Positions 17,488-26,103 of a stretch of 64,000 nt of DNA are shown here, piece after piece. Position 1 is the first letter of the stretch. Every line of letters begins with the position of its first letter. Both the position numbers and the translations under genes were made by a program. The notes beneath the pieces were generated by a model. That model made no database searches and was not told the origin of the DNA. It was given only the letters and a program-made list of their open reading frames with translations. The DNA lies in NCBI GenBank assembly GCA_944321685.1, contig CALUMH010000048.1, positions 1-64,000 on the forward strand. Direction: 5' to 3'. This stretch comes from an uncultured Muribaculaceae bacterium (GTDB lineage: Bacteria > Bacteroidota > Bacteroidia > Bacteroidales > Muribaculaceae).

Positions 17488-19669
17488 CTTTTATTCCTTT
17501 TATTGTTTTTATTTTTTTCATTAATTCATTCAATGATTTGGTATCGTTGATGCCTATAACAAGGTAACCGCGGAATATGCCATCGTTGGAGTCGATGGAA
17601 ATGCTCCGCAACGAAGTGTCTTTTTCTTTGTTTATCAGTGATGTAATATTTGTTACGATGCCGATATCGTCTTGCCCTACAATGCGCAGAGTTACCGCAA
17701 ACTGTTGCCCGATTTTCCCCGACCATGCCGCATTGATGCAACGGTAAGGATATTTTTGTATTAAATGCTGTAAATTCTTGCAATCGCTTCGGTGTATTTT
17801 GATTGCTCCGTCTGAAGATGTAAACCCCATGATTTTATCGCCTATGATAGGGTTACAGCATTTCGATAAGCGGTAGTTGATACCGCGGATATTGTCGCCA
17901 ATAATAAGCACGTCGCGTGAGTCGGCACTCTCTTCGAGTTCCGGTTGTTGCAGTGTGAAATTACCGGCTGATTCCGGGGTGTTTTGTTGGTCGGATGGTT
18001 CGGCAATTTCCAAATATGTGCTTATGACATCATTGACATCAAGCCTGTCGGCAAGGGCAACATAGAAGTCTGTGGCAGTCTTGAAACCCAGTTTTTTTAT
18101 TGTTTTGGTGAGAATTGATTCGTCGATTTCAATCTTGCGATTTTTAAAACGTCGTTGCAACAATTCTTTTCCGAAACCTACATTCTTTGAAGTTTGTTCG
18201 TTTAGCGATTGTCGAATTTTATTGCGGGCTTTTCCTGTGACTACTATATTGAGCCAGTTGGCGTTGGGAACCTGAGACGAAGATGTAAGTATCTCAATTG
18301 TGTCTCCGCTTTTTATTTTGTAAGTAATCTTTTTGTTTCGTCCATTCACTTTGCCGCCGATACAGGTACAACCCACATTGGAGTGAATGGCAAAAGCAAA
18401 ATCGAGCAGAGTGGCACCGGCAGGCAGCCGAAACAGGTCGCCTTTGGGAGTGAATGCAAACACTTCATCATTGTAGATGTCCATTTTCACGTCTCGCATT
18501 AACTCTGTAGGCGTGTTGCTTGTTTCAAGTATGTCGCGAATGTTGTTCATCCAGTTGTCGATGCTTCCCTCGCTTTTTATGCCCTTATACTTCCAGTGGG
18601 CGGCAAGACCGCGTTCGGCAACTTCGTCCATGCGCTTGGTGCGTATTTGCACTTCCACCCATTTTGATTGTGGACCATAAACTGTTATGTGCAGCGATTC
18701 GTATCCGTTTGATTTAGGATTTGAAATCCAGTCTTTTAGTCGTGCGGTATTAGCCGTGTACATATCGGTGACAATCGAATAGGCGAGCCAGCAGTCGGCT
18801 TTCTCATTTTTAATGGGAGTGTCGATTATTATGCGAATTGCAAACAAGTCGTAAATGTCGTCCACGTCGGCGTGCTGCTTTTTCATCTTGTTCCATATAG
18901 AGCTTATCGACTTTGTGCGCCCCTTTATTTCATAATTCAGGTGTGTTCTGTCGAGTGCGTCTTTTAATGGAGCAATGAAATTGCTTATGTATTCTTCTCG
19001 TTTGGCTTTTGTTTCATTCAGCTTGTGTGCTATTTGTGTGAAAGTTTCCCTGTCGATGTATTTTAACGACAGGTCTTCGAGTTCTGATTTTATTTTGTAT
19101 AGGCCCAACCTGTGTGCCAACGGGGCATACAGGTATTTTGCTTCGGTAGAGATGTCGCGGACGAATTTTTCATTGGGGTGGTGGTTGATCATGCGCATCA
19201 TGCCCAGGCGGTCAACAATCATTATTAGGATGACTCTTATGTCTTGGGCGAAAGTCAGCAATAACTTGTGGAAGTCCTCACTTTCCACGGCAGCCCGGCT
19301 TTTGTATAGTGAAGAAATTTTTATCAACCCCGAAACCAATTTAACTGTGTCGTCACCGAATTTGGCTTGGATTTCATCGGTCGATACCGATTCGTTGTGG
19401 CATAGCAGATACACCATGACGGCAATTATCATGTCGCGGTCGGCATGAATGTTCTCGGCGAGCAGTAAGGCTGTGTTTAAAACCCGTATAGTGGGATTTA
19501 TGCCGTATTGGTCGCGTTGGAAATGGTTGTTTGCAACACCGTTCCTGACAATTTCATACACGTTGCGTATGTCCTCATGCGTCAATGTGTCATTTGACAA
19601 GTTAATCAAATTCTTACACAGCTTTAATGCAAGAAATCGTTCGTCTTGGTTAAAATAATTCCCGGTCAT
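17468..19669 (-). CDS. RelA/SpoT-family (p)ppGpp synthetase with degenerate hydrolase domain
   Basis: A 733-residue long RSH protein that makes the alarmone (p)ppGpp. Domain order is HD-like (about 40-190), synthetase (about 215-345), TGS (about 395-455, FTPKGDLFRLPAGATLLDFA), helical/zinc-finger region, and a C-terminal ACT domain (about 655-730). In the HD region the metal-site residues are replaced: the first His falls in GINPTIRV, the HD pair aligns with Tyr-Leu and the ED pair with His-Asn (about 87-92), and LHN is LGM. Hydrolase activity is therefore probably lost. The synthetase retains RLKD, the RxKD motif usual in bifunctional enzymes, together with NPKSNGYESLH and EVQIRT. ATG at 19669 was chosen over a GTG at 19696. 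Confidence 0.88.
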   Translation of the reverse strand: MTGNYFNQDERFLALKLCKNLINLSNDTLTHEDIRNVYEIVRNGVANNHFQRDQYGINPTIRVLNTALLLAENIHADRDMIIAVMVYLLCHNESVSTDEIQAKFGDDTVKLVSGLIKISSLYKSRAAVESEDFHKLLLTFAQDIRVILIMIVDRLGMMRMINHHPNEKFVRDISTEAKYLYAPLAHRLGLYKIKSELEDLSLKYIDRETFTQIAHKLNETKAKREEYISNFIAPLKDALDRTHLNYEIKGRTKSISSIWNKMKKQHADVDDIYDLFAIRIIIDTPIKNEKADCWLAYSIVTDMYTANTARLKDWISNPKSNGYESLHITVYGPQSKWVEVQIRTKRMDEVAERGLAAHWKYKGIKSEGSIDNWMNNIRDILETSNTPTELMRDVKMDIYNDEVFAFTPKGDLFRLPAGATLLDFAFAIHSNVGCTCIGGKVNGRNKKITYKIKSGDTIEILTSSSQVPNANWLNIVVTGKARNKIRQSLNEQTSKNVGFGKELLQRRFKNRKIEIDESILTKTIKKLGFKTATDFYVALADRLDVNDVISTYLEIAEPSDQQNTPESAGNFTLQQPELEESADSRDVLIIGDNIRGINYRLSKCCNPIIGDKIMGFTSSDGAIKIHRSDCKNLQHLIQKYPYRCINAAWSGKIGQQFAVTLRIVGQDDIGIVTNITSLINKEKDTSLRSISIDSNDGIFRGYLVIGINDTKSLNELMKKIKTIKGIKDVQRSN

Positions 19670-19746
19670 TGTCAATCTTGATGAGAAATTTTGCACGAAT
19701 ATATTAAAAAATCGAGCAATTGTTGTATTAGAAGTGCAAAATTTAG

Positions 19747-19754
19747 TATTTTTG
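19747..19754 (+). promoter_or_regulatory. Bacteroides -7 promoter box for the DUF4301 gene
   Basis: TATTTTTG matches TAnnTTTG, with a partial -33 GTTG at 19722-19725 (21-base spacing). It lies 24 bases before the ATG. Confidence 0.5.
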
Positions 19755-19778
19755 GATACTATTTAAACCTAAATAATC

Positions 19779-21299
19779 ATGTTGACTCAAGAAGACCTAA
19801 AACTATTGGAGAAAAAGGGTATCACGGCAGAAATGCTCGAAGCACAAATTAATCGGTTTAAAACTGGTTTCCCTTATTTGAGAGTGAAATCGGTGGCAAC
19901 CGTCGGCAATGGGATAACCAAGTTGGCTGCTGCTGAGGTGAAACATTATACCGACGTGTGGAACAGCTGTCTTGCCGAAGGGTGTAAGGTGGTGAAATTT
20001 GTTCCGGCATCGGGCGCTGCAAGCCGTATGTTCAAGAATTTGTTTGAATTTGTTTCATCGGGTCGTCAAGCTCCCGAAACCGATTTTGAAAAGAAATTTT
20101 TTGACGGCATAACCAAGTTTGCATTTTACGATGCTTTAAATGAAGCTTGTGTTAAGAAACATGGCAAAGATGTAGCTGCGCTTGTAAACGATGGCAGATA
20201 CGTTGATGTTGTAAAGTGCCTTGTCACCAATGATGGATTGGATTATGGTAGTTTGCCAAAAGGCTTGTTGTCGTTCCACAAAACGGGAACAATTGTGCAT
20301 ACTCCGGTAGAAGAGCATCTTGAAGAGGGAGCGCAATATGCCAAAGATAAGAATGGTATTGTAAATATACATTTTACAGTGTCTCCAGAACATCGTGCAG
20401 CATTCTCAAAATTGATAAATGCTCGTATATCCGAAGTGGAGAAAGAATGGGGTGTGAAATATGATATATCAATGTCGGAGCAGAAATCTTCTACCGATAC
20501 CGTTGCCGTAACCATGGATAATGTAGCATATCGTGAAAACGGCAAACTCGTGTTCCGTCCGGCCGGTCATGGAGCATTAATCGAAAACTTGAACGATATT
20601 GATGCCGATGTGGTGTTTATTAAAAACATCGATAATGTGGTTCCGCGTAAGTTGCGAGACGTGACTGTGGAATATAAAAAAGTGATAGGCGGTGTCCTTA
20701 TTGAAGTGCAAAAGCAGATTGCCGAATATGTGAAATTGCTCGAATCGGGTAAATATACCATGGAGCAAGTTCGGGAGGTGGTTGCCTTTATGCACGATGT
20801 GTTGTGCACCCGTTATGATGATACCAAGAAGTTGGAAGATTCGGAGCTTGTGGTTTATTTACTTAAAAAGTTGCATCGTCCGATACGTGTTTGCGGCGTG
20901 GTAAAGAATGATGGCGAGCCCGGTGGCGGTCCATACATAGCATACAACAGCGATGGAACATCTTCGCCCCAAATTATGGAGAGTGCCCAGTTTGACAAGA
21001 GCAAGCCAGAAGCTGTGGAAATGATTAAGAATGGAAGCCACTTCAATCCTGTTGATTTGGTATGTTATGTAAAAGATGTTGATGGAACGCACTTCGATTT
21101 GAAGAAATATGTGGATCCCGATACGGGGCTTATTTCGGAAAAGTCGAAATCGGGCGTTACAATAAAAGCTCTCGAATTGCCGGGATTGTGGAACGGCTCG
21201 ATGAGTGATTGGAATACGGTGTTTGTGGAGGTTCCGATTGAGACGTTTAATCCGGTTAAAACCGTTAATGATTTATTAAGGCCTCAGCATCAAGGATAA
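19779..21299 (+). CDS. DUF4301 family protein
   Basis: A 506-residue cytoplasmic protein of the uncharacterised DUF4301 family, common in Bacteroidota. Two segments recall sugar-nucleotide pyrophosphorylases. KFVPASGAASRMFK at 73-86 sits where those enzymes have the Gly-rich nucleotide loop. RPAGHGALIENL at 260-271, followed by FIKNIDNVVP, resembles the PxGxGxL...DN segment of UDP-sugar pyrophosphorylases. This points to a GT-A-like nucleotidyltransferase fold, but that is my inference and no activity is established. A thioredoxin-like gene follows after 4 bases, in the same operon. Confidence 0.85.
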   Translation: MLTQEDLKLLEKKGITAEMLEAQINRFKTGFPYLRVKSVATVGNGITKLAAAEVKHYTDVWNSCLAEGCKVVKFVPASGAASRMFKNLFEFVSSGRQAPETDFEKKFFDGITKFAFYDALNEACVKKHGKDVAALVNDGRYVDVVKCLVTNDGLDYGSLPKGLLSFHKTGTIVHTPVEEHLEEGAQYAKDKNGIVNIHFTVSPEHRAAFSKLINARISEVEKEWGVKYDISMSEQKSSTDTVAVTMDNVAYRENGKLVFRPAGHGALIENLNDIDADVVFIKNIDNVVPRKLRDVTVEYKKVIGGVLIEVQKQIAEYVKLLESGKYTMEQVREVVAFMHDVLCTRYDDTKKLEDSELVVYLLKKLHRPIRVCGVVKNDGEPGGGPYIAYNSDGTSSPQIMESAQFDKSKPEAVEMIKNGSHFNPVDLVCYVKDVDGTHFDLKKYVDPDTGLISEKSKSGVTIKALELPGLWNGSMSDWNTVFVEVPIETFNPVKTVNDLLRPQHQG

Positions 21300-21303
21300 A
21301 AAC

Positions 21304-21744
21304 ATGAATATCAGGCTCTATATTATCTCATTGGCTTTGTGCCTGTTGTGTATTCCGTTTGTTAATGCAGAGGTAAAAGCCGGCAAAGTGAATGAATTGT
21401 CACAAGGTGAATACAAAGCACTTGTGCATGATTATATCACCAATCCAAACTCATGGGTGTACAAAGGGAAACAGAATGCAGTGATCGATTTCTCGGCAAC
21501 ATGGTGCGGACCATGTAAACGATTGGCTCCGATACTTGATGACCTTGCAAAAGAATATTCAGGTAAGATAATGTTCTATAAAGTGGATATTGATGATTGC
21601 CGTGAATTGTCTCAAGCATATGGTGTGACTTCTGTGCCGACCATGTTGTTTTGTCCGGCAGATGGAAGCATCCCTACCGCAATCACCGGTGCATATCCCA
21701 AAGATGAGATAATAAGAGTAATAGATTACGTATTCAACAAATAG
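21304..21744 (+). CDS. Exported thioredoxin-like protein
   Basis: A 146-residue thioredoxin-fold protein with an N-terminal hydrophobic signal (about 1-22, ending FVNAE), so it is expected in the periplasm. The active site is WCGPC within FSATWCGPCKRLAP, and the cis-Pro loop is SVPTMLF. The CGPC dipeptide pair is that of a reducing thioredoxin rather than a DsbA-type oxidase. It follows DUF4301 by 4 bases and shares its terminator. A membrane electron donor is not encoded nearby on this strand. Confidence 0.88.
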   Translation: MNIRLYIISLALCLLCIPFVNAEVKAGKVNELSQGEYKALVHDYITNPNSWVYKGKQNAVIDFSATWCGPCKRLAPILDDLAKEYSGKIMFYKVDIDDCRELSQAYGVTSVPTMLFCPADGSIPTAITGAYPKDEIIRVIDYVFNK

Positions 21745-21745
21745 T

Positions 21746-21786
21746 AAAGAAGTCGCTGCAATTAAATATTTTGTAGCGACTTCTTT
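21746..21786. terminator. Bidirectional terminator between thioredoxin and aldo/keto reductase genes
   Basis: The arms 21746-21761 and 21771-21786 pair over 16 bp with one G-U pair and a 9-base loop. They are flanked by A on one side and TATTTTT on the other, and the two genes converge here. Confidence 0.9.
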
Positions 21787-21790
21787 ATTT

Positions 21791-23194
21791 TTATAGCGAT
21801 TGTTTCAGTTGTTCCACATAGGCATCTATTTTGTGTAATTCATGTGGAATATTGATGCTTTGCGGACAATGTGGCGAGCATTGGTTGCAGCCTATGCAAT
21901 GGTTGGCTTGGCGTAATTTAGGCACGCTTCGGTCATAGCCAATCAAGTATGCTCTTCGAGCTTTGCTGTAATTGTCATCTTGCGGGTTTGTTATTATATT
22001 GCCTTCATTTAGACACTTGTTATAATGCAGCAATATTGCCGGAATGTCGATGCCATACGGGCAAGGCATACAATACTTGCAGTCGTTGCAAGGTATAGTG
22101 GGGTATTGCATCATCAATGTAGCTGTGTCTTGCAGAAAATCGAGTTCTTTGTCGGTCAACGGGTCAAGCGGCGAATAAGTGTGCAAATTGTCTTGCAGGT
22201 GTTCCATGCGTGTCATTCCGCTTAATACGGTAAGGACTTCGGGATAAGTTCCGGCGAAACGAAATGCCCATGACGCCACACTGCGTTCCGGTTCTTGTTG
22301 TTTTAATCTGGCCATTATGTTGTCGGGAAGATTTGACAATCGACCTCCCAACAGCGGTTCCATTATTATCGCTTGAATACCCAGTTTCACAAGTTCATTG
22401 TACAGGTATTCGGCATCGACATTGCGATTGTTTATCTCGTTGGCGTTTTTCCAATCTATGTAATTCATTTGTATTTGCACGAAATCCCATTTATATTTAT
22501 TATTTTGTGCAAGTAACGAGTCAAACACATTGATGTCGCCATGGTATGAAAAACCGAGATTGCGAATGCGACCTGCTTTGCGTTCCTCAAGCAGGAAGTC
22601 GAGTATTCCGTTTTTGATGTACCTGTTTTCAAATTCTTCCATACCCCCGTTGCCAACGCTGTGCAGCAGCATATAGTCGATATAATCAACTTGCAGAGCC
22701 TTGAATGAGTTGTGGTACATTTCAATCGATTTCTCCCGTGACCACGTGGAGCGAGCAAAATTTGACAATTTGGTGGCAATAAAGTATTTGTCACGGGGGT
22801 GACGGCTTAGGGCAATGCCTGTGGATGTCTCAGATTTCCCCTGGCAGTAAGCCGGAGATGTGTCGAAGTAGTTAACGCCATGCTCAATGGCATAATCAAC
22901 CATTCGGTTTACCATTTCTTGATCTATCTCGCTATTACCTTCACGGGCACTGCGGTTATCGATTGAAGGCAGGCGCATCATTCCAAATCCGAGCAGCGAC
23001 ACGCGGTCGCCCGTGTGATGATTGGTGCGATATGTCATTTCTCCGGTACCGGGTACAATATTATTTGCCGGTTGGTTGTTGTTTCCTTTGTTGTTGCAGC
23101 CCGGCAGGCTTGTTACAGTTACGGTAGCACCCGCAATACCCAACGCTTTCAGGAATTTGCGGCGAGATATATTTGTTTTATTGCATTCTTTCAT
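21791..23194 (-). CDS. Tat-exported aldo/keto reductase with ferredoxin domain
   Basis: A 467-residue protein combining an aldo/keto reductase barrel with a C-terminal pair of [4Fe-4S] motifs. The N-terminus carries a twin-arginine signal (SRRKFLK, Arg 11-12) ending in SLPGC, a possible lipobox at Cys 33, so it is probably exported folded and may be lipid-anchored. The AKR tetrad positions appear intact: NYFDTS, the Tyr in PAYCQG, FIATKLS and LLHSVG. The cysteine motifs are CNDCKYCMPCP starting at 369 and CIGCNQCSPHCP at 433-444. It follows the membrane polyferredoxin gene by 12 bases, and I infer that the two proteins exchange electrons. The substrate is unknown. Confidence 0.88.
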   Translation of the reverse strand: MKECNKTNISRRKFLKALGIAGATVTVTSLPGCNNKGNNNQPANNIVPGTGEMTYRTNHHTGDRVSLLGFGMMRLPSIDNRSAREGNSEIDQEMVNRMVDYAIEHGVNYFDTSPAYCQGKSETSTGIALSRHPRDKYFIATKLSNFARSTWSREKSIEMYHNSFKALQVDYIDYMLLHSVGNGGMEEFENRYIKNGILDFLLEERKAGRIRNLGFSYHGDINVFDSLLAQNNKYKWDFVQIQMNYIDWKNANEINNRNVDAEYLYNELVKLGIQAIIMEPLLGGRLSNLPDNIMARLKQQEPERSVASWAFRFAGTYPEVLTVLSGMTRMEHLQDNLHTYSPLDPLTDKELDFLQDTATLMMQYPTIPCNDCKYCMPCPYGIDIPAILLHYNKCLNEGNIITNPQDDNYSKARRAYLIGYDRSVPKLRQANHCIGCNQCSPHCPQSINIPHELHKIDAYVEQLKQSL

Positions 23195-23206
23195 AGTTTC
23201 ACTGTT

Positions 23207-24706
23207 TTATGCTTCATGATGTACTTCGTGTCCTTCTACATAAATTGCACTGAACGGGCGGGCAGGGCATAGATTTTCGCAAGCTCCGCAACCGATGCAT
23301 TTTTCTTCATTGATAATCGGGATTTTCAGCGAATCGGGGTTGGACGGGTCGGAAGGAACCATCTGTATTGCCTTTGTCGGGCAGTGTCGGGCGCAATTGC
23401 CACATTCTTGTCCGTCGGTGAGAGGAATACAATTTTTGCGTATCCACACTGCATGACCTATGTGTATTGCCGATTTTTCAGCTATTGTTATGGGATGTAT
23501 TGCTCCTGTGGGGCATACTTGAGAGCACTTGTTGCACTCGGGGCGGCAATAGCCTCGTTCATAAGACATTTCAGGTTGCATGAGCCTTGATAAGTCGGTT
23601 GAAGGGCGTAAGACCCCATTGGGGCATACCGATACGCATAATTGGCACGCTGTGCAGTGCAGTGCAAAGTGTCGAAGGCTTAATGCTCCCGGTGGCTCGA
23701 TATGTGTGGTACGTTCAGGTACTTTCTTGTTTTCGATTACGGCAAGTCCGCCGTCAACTGTTTTCTCCTGGGCTTTTAGGGCTGTTGTTGCCGTGGTAGC
23801 CAAGGCTGTGATGATAAATGTGCGTCGTGAGGTGTCGGTTTCTTGTGCTTTTGAATTATTGGCGGTACTTTGTTTCGGGAATTTACGTGCTATGTCGAAA
23901 CTTATTGCATCGAATTCACAACTGTTGATGCAGTTCATACAATCCACGCAGCGGCTGTAATCGACAACATGGTTCTTGAAATCGATGCACGAAGCCTTGC
24001 ATTGGCGGGAACACAGGCTGCAGTTGCGGCATTTGCCGGCATCGATGCGTATTTTCATCAAGGAATACTTTGACAAAAATCCAAGGACGGTACCAACAGG
24101 GCATACGGTGTTGCAATATGTGCGTCCGTTTCGCCATGCAAGTATTGCGATTACAATAAATGTAACTGCGGCAATAATAAATGTGGGTAAACTTTTAATC
24201 CACACATCGGTGCGGTAGAATGCATAACTGTCGGCCCGTTCAGCGAAGTATGCCAGTATATTGTTGCCCCAGCCATAAACAGGAGCAAGCAGATTATTGG
24301 CTATGCGCCCGTAGGAACTGTATGGCGCAAGTAATGCTGCGATGGAACCAATACCGGCAATCAAAGCTACAATAAACAGCACCAACACTCCCCACTTGAG
24401 CCAGGTTTTGGCAGGAGAGTAGGAGAAACGACGTTTTTTCCCTTTACGCCGGGAGCTGATCCAAGAAATGACATCTTGCATTACGCCAAGCGGACATATC
24501 ACCGAGCAATATATGCGTCCGATGAGAAGTGTCAGTATCACCAATGCTACTACAACACCCACATTGAGTGCGAGTATGGCAGGCAAGAACTGGATTTTTG
24601 CCATCCATCCGAGCCATGCGTGCATCGTTCCCGTGAAGTCGAGAAACAGCATTGTTATGGCAGCAAAAAACAGAATGGCAAGTGTCAGTCTGATTTTCTT
24701 TAACAT
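23207..24706 (-). CDS. Membrane polyferredoxin, NapH-NapG-like fusion
   Basis: A 499-residue membrane iron-sulfur protein. The first part resembles NapH/YccM quinol-side subunits, with about five helices and the paired CxxxCP motifs (67-72 and 198-203), then ferredoxin-type clusters at 226-240 and 253-263. A second twin-arginine-like segment (SRRTF at 293-297) followed by a hydrophobic stretch then leads into a NapG-like exported domain with cysteine motifs at 351-361, 387-398, about 426-442 and 470-480. The layout suggests electrons pass from the quinone pool or cytoplasm to periplasmic clusters. The downstream aldo/keto reductase is the likely partner. ATG at 24706 is chosen; an in-frame upstream start adds 13 residues. 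Confidence 0.85.
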   Translation of the reverse strand: MLKKIRLTLAILFFAAITMLFLDFTGTMHAWLGWMAKIQFLPAILALNVGVVVALVILTLLIGRIYCSVICPLGVMQDVISWISSRRKGKKRRFSYSPAKTWLKWGVLVLFIVALIAGIGSIAALLAPYSSYGRIANNLLAPVYGWGNNILAYFAERADSYAFYRTDVWIKSLPTFIIAAVTFIVIAILAWRNGRTYCNTVCPVGTVLGFLSKYSLMKIRIDAGKCRNCSLCSRQCKASCIDFKNHVVDYSRCVDCMNCINSCEFDAISFDIARKFPKQSTANNSKAQETDTSRRTFIITALATTATTALKAQEKTVDGGLAVIENKKVPERTTHIEPPGALSLRHFALHCTACQLCVSVCPNGVLRPSTDLSRLMQPEMSYERGYCRPECNKCSQVCPTGAIHPITIAEKSAIHIGHAVWIRKNCIPLTDGQECGNCARHCPTKAIQMVPSDPSNPDSLKIPIINEEKCIGCGACENLCPARPFSAIYVEGHEVHHEA

Positions 24707-24742
24707 AGTAGTATTTTTATCAAAACAAAATAATAAACTGTG

Positions 24743-24750
24743 CAAATTTA
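24743..24750 (-). promoter_or_regulatory. Bacteroides -7 promoter box for the polyferredoxin-reductase operon
   Basis: The minus strand reads TAAATTTG, matching TAnnTTTG, 36 bases before the polyferredoxin start. No -33 box is evident. Confidence 0.4.
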
Positions 24751-24818
24751 AACAACAAAAGCTGAAATAATATTATACATATTCCTGATTTTGGCTATGT
24801 TTTGTAATTTCTATAATG

Positions 24819-25331
24819 TTATTTGTAGCCCGACAATGCCGCTTGCAGCATTTTGCGTGCTGCAAAAATGCGGCTTTTTACAGTTCCTATGGGCAGTGCA
24901 AGTTTGTCGGCGATTTCTTTGTAGGAATATCCCGCAATGAACATTCGGAATGGACGGCAATGGTCGATGGGACAATTGTTTATTTTTGACAAGATTTCGT
25001 GTGCCGACAGGTTGTTTTCGGGGGTACTGTCGGAGGTCTTGTCATGAAAAGAGTCTTTTCTCGGATATTCGTTTTCGGTATCGGTCGATTTTATTTTTGC
25101 CGACCGGCGGCATTGGTTGATAAAAATGTTTTTCATTATCACACTCGACCATCCTTGGAAATTAGTGCCATGCGTAAATCGGTTTTTGTTGTCAAGAATT
25201 TTCAGCACTGTTTCTTGCAAAAGGTCCTTGGCATCATCTAAATCGAGTGTCAAGTTGTAAGCCAACTTGAATAACCACGTTTGTGACAATAGTATTTGCG
25301 AAGTGATGTAATCGTTACCGGACATAAGCAT
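24819..25331 (-). CDS. ECF-type RNA polymerase sigma factor
   Basis: A 170-residue sigma-70 family factor with region 2 (about 8-80, including DLDDAKDLLQETVLKILDN and the -10 binding WSSVIMKNIFINQCRR) and region 4 (about 112-165, with FIAGYSYKEIADKLALPIGTVKSRIFAARK). The two are joined by a charged linker. No anti-sigma gene is adjacent, unlike many ECF systems of Bacteroidota. It lies between a HAD phosphatase gene (45 bases upstream) and the polyferredoxin operon (112 bases downstream), all on the minus strand. Control of the downstream operon is possible but not shown. Confidence 0.9.
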   Translation of the reverse strand: MLMSGNDYITSQILLSQTWLFKLAYNLTLDLDDAKDLLQETVLKILDNKNRFTHGTNFQGWSSVIMKNIFINQCRRSAKIKSTDTENEYPRKDSFHDKTSDSTPENNLSAHEILSKINNCPIDHCRPFRMFIAGYSYKEIADKLALPIGTVKSRIFAARKMLQAALSGYK

Positions 25332-25348
25332 AAAGTGAAACTAACGTT

Positions 25349-25356
25349 CAAATATA
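25349..25356 (-). promoter_or_regulatory. Bacteroides -7 promoter box for the ECF sigma gene
   Basis: The minus strand reads TATATTTG, matching TAnnTTTG, 17 bases before the ECF sigma start codon. Confidence 0.4.
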
Positions 25357-25376
25357 CGCATAATCCTTTAAATATC

Positions 25377-26024
25377 CTATATGATTTTCAATAATTGTGA
25401 CAGATCTTCGATTATATAATCGGCATGAGCATCGATTAGTTGCCGTTTGGATGCGTTTCCATATGTTACGCCACAAGTGAGAGTTCCTGCATTGCGCCCC
25501 ATGATTATATCAACGGGCATGTCGCCGACTACAATTGTGTCTTTTGCTTTCATGCCCAGTGCATCGAGGGTTTGCAGTACCGGTTCGGGTGCCGGTTTTG
25601 CATTTGTTACATTATCGGCTCCTACAATATGTGATATGTAGCGACTAATGCCTAATACATTGCTGAGTTCAATCAATGAAGCCGAAGAGCGTGAAGATGC
25701 TATGGTAATCGTGGTTCCTTGCTGTTTCAGTTCGGCCAACGTGTCTTTTACGTTTGGAAACAAGGTTGGCGGGATTAATGTTTTATTTTTATTGAATATA
25801 TCACGATAGGTGGCGGCACATTTGTCGAGTGTTTTGTCGTCAAGTTGCGGATATATTTGAGCAAAGCATGATTTCAGAGGTAATCCGATTGTTGCTTTGC
25901 AGGTATTTGTGTCGGCAACAGGCAATTGCATTTGGCGTAATGTCGATTGCATTGTATTTACTATGGTGTTGCAAGTGTCGGCGAGTGTTCCGTCAAAGTC
26001 GAATATGGCAAGTTCTATTTTCAT
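25377..26024 (-). CDS. HAD-superfamily phosphatase, phosphoglycolate phosphatase-like
   Basis: A 215-residue cytoplasmic HAD hydrolase with a helical cap. Motif I is FDFDGTLADT with the nucleophile Asp at about 9, motif II is the Ser of TIASSRSS, motif III is a Lys in the NAKPAPEPVL segment, and motif IV is VVGDMPVDIIMG. This matches the Gph/pyrophosphatase-like group that dephosphorylates small sugar or glycolate phosphates, but the substrate cannot be read from sequence. The ATG at 26024 (MKIELAIFDFDG) is preferred to one 21 bases upstream. It is divergent from the sigma-54 regulator gene. Confidence 0.85.
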   Translation of the reverse strand: MKIELAIFDFDGTLADTCNTIVNTMQSTLRQMQLPVADTNTCKATIGLPLKSCFAQIYPQLDDKTLDKCAATYRDIFNKNKTLIPPTLFPNVKDTLAELKQQGTTITIASSRSSASLIELSNVLGISRYISHIVGADNVTNAKPAPEPVLQTLDALGMKAKDTIVVGDMPVDIIMGRNAGTLTCGVTYGNASKRQLIDAHADYIIEDLSQLLKII

Positions 26025-26074
26025 CTTCTCTCGTTTTTGGCGCACAAACTTAGGAAAAATCTGTTATTTTTCTG

Positions 26075-26082
26075 TAAGTTTG
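26075..26082 (+). promoter_or_regulatory. Bacteroides -7 promoter box for the sigma-54 regulator gene
   Basis: TAAGTTTG matches TAnnTTTG, 21 bases before the ATG. No -33 TTTG is found at the usual distance. Confidence 0.4.
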
Positions 26083-26103
26083 CAACCTAAAATTTAAGAT
26101 ATA

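Noticed and set aside
24790-24806. A TTGGC...TTTTGT sequence resembling a sigma-54 site.
   Set aside because: The G after the -24 element is at the wrong spacing (no GC ten bases after GG) and the site faces away from any gene start.
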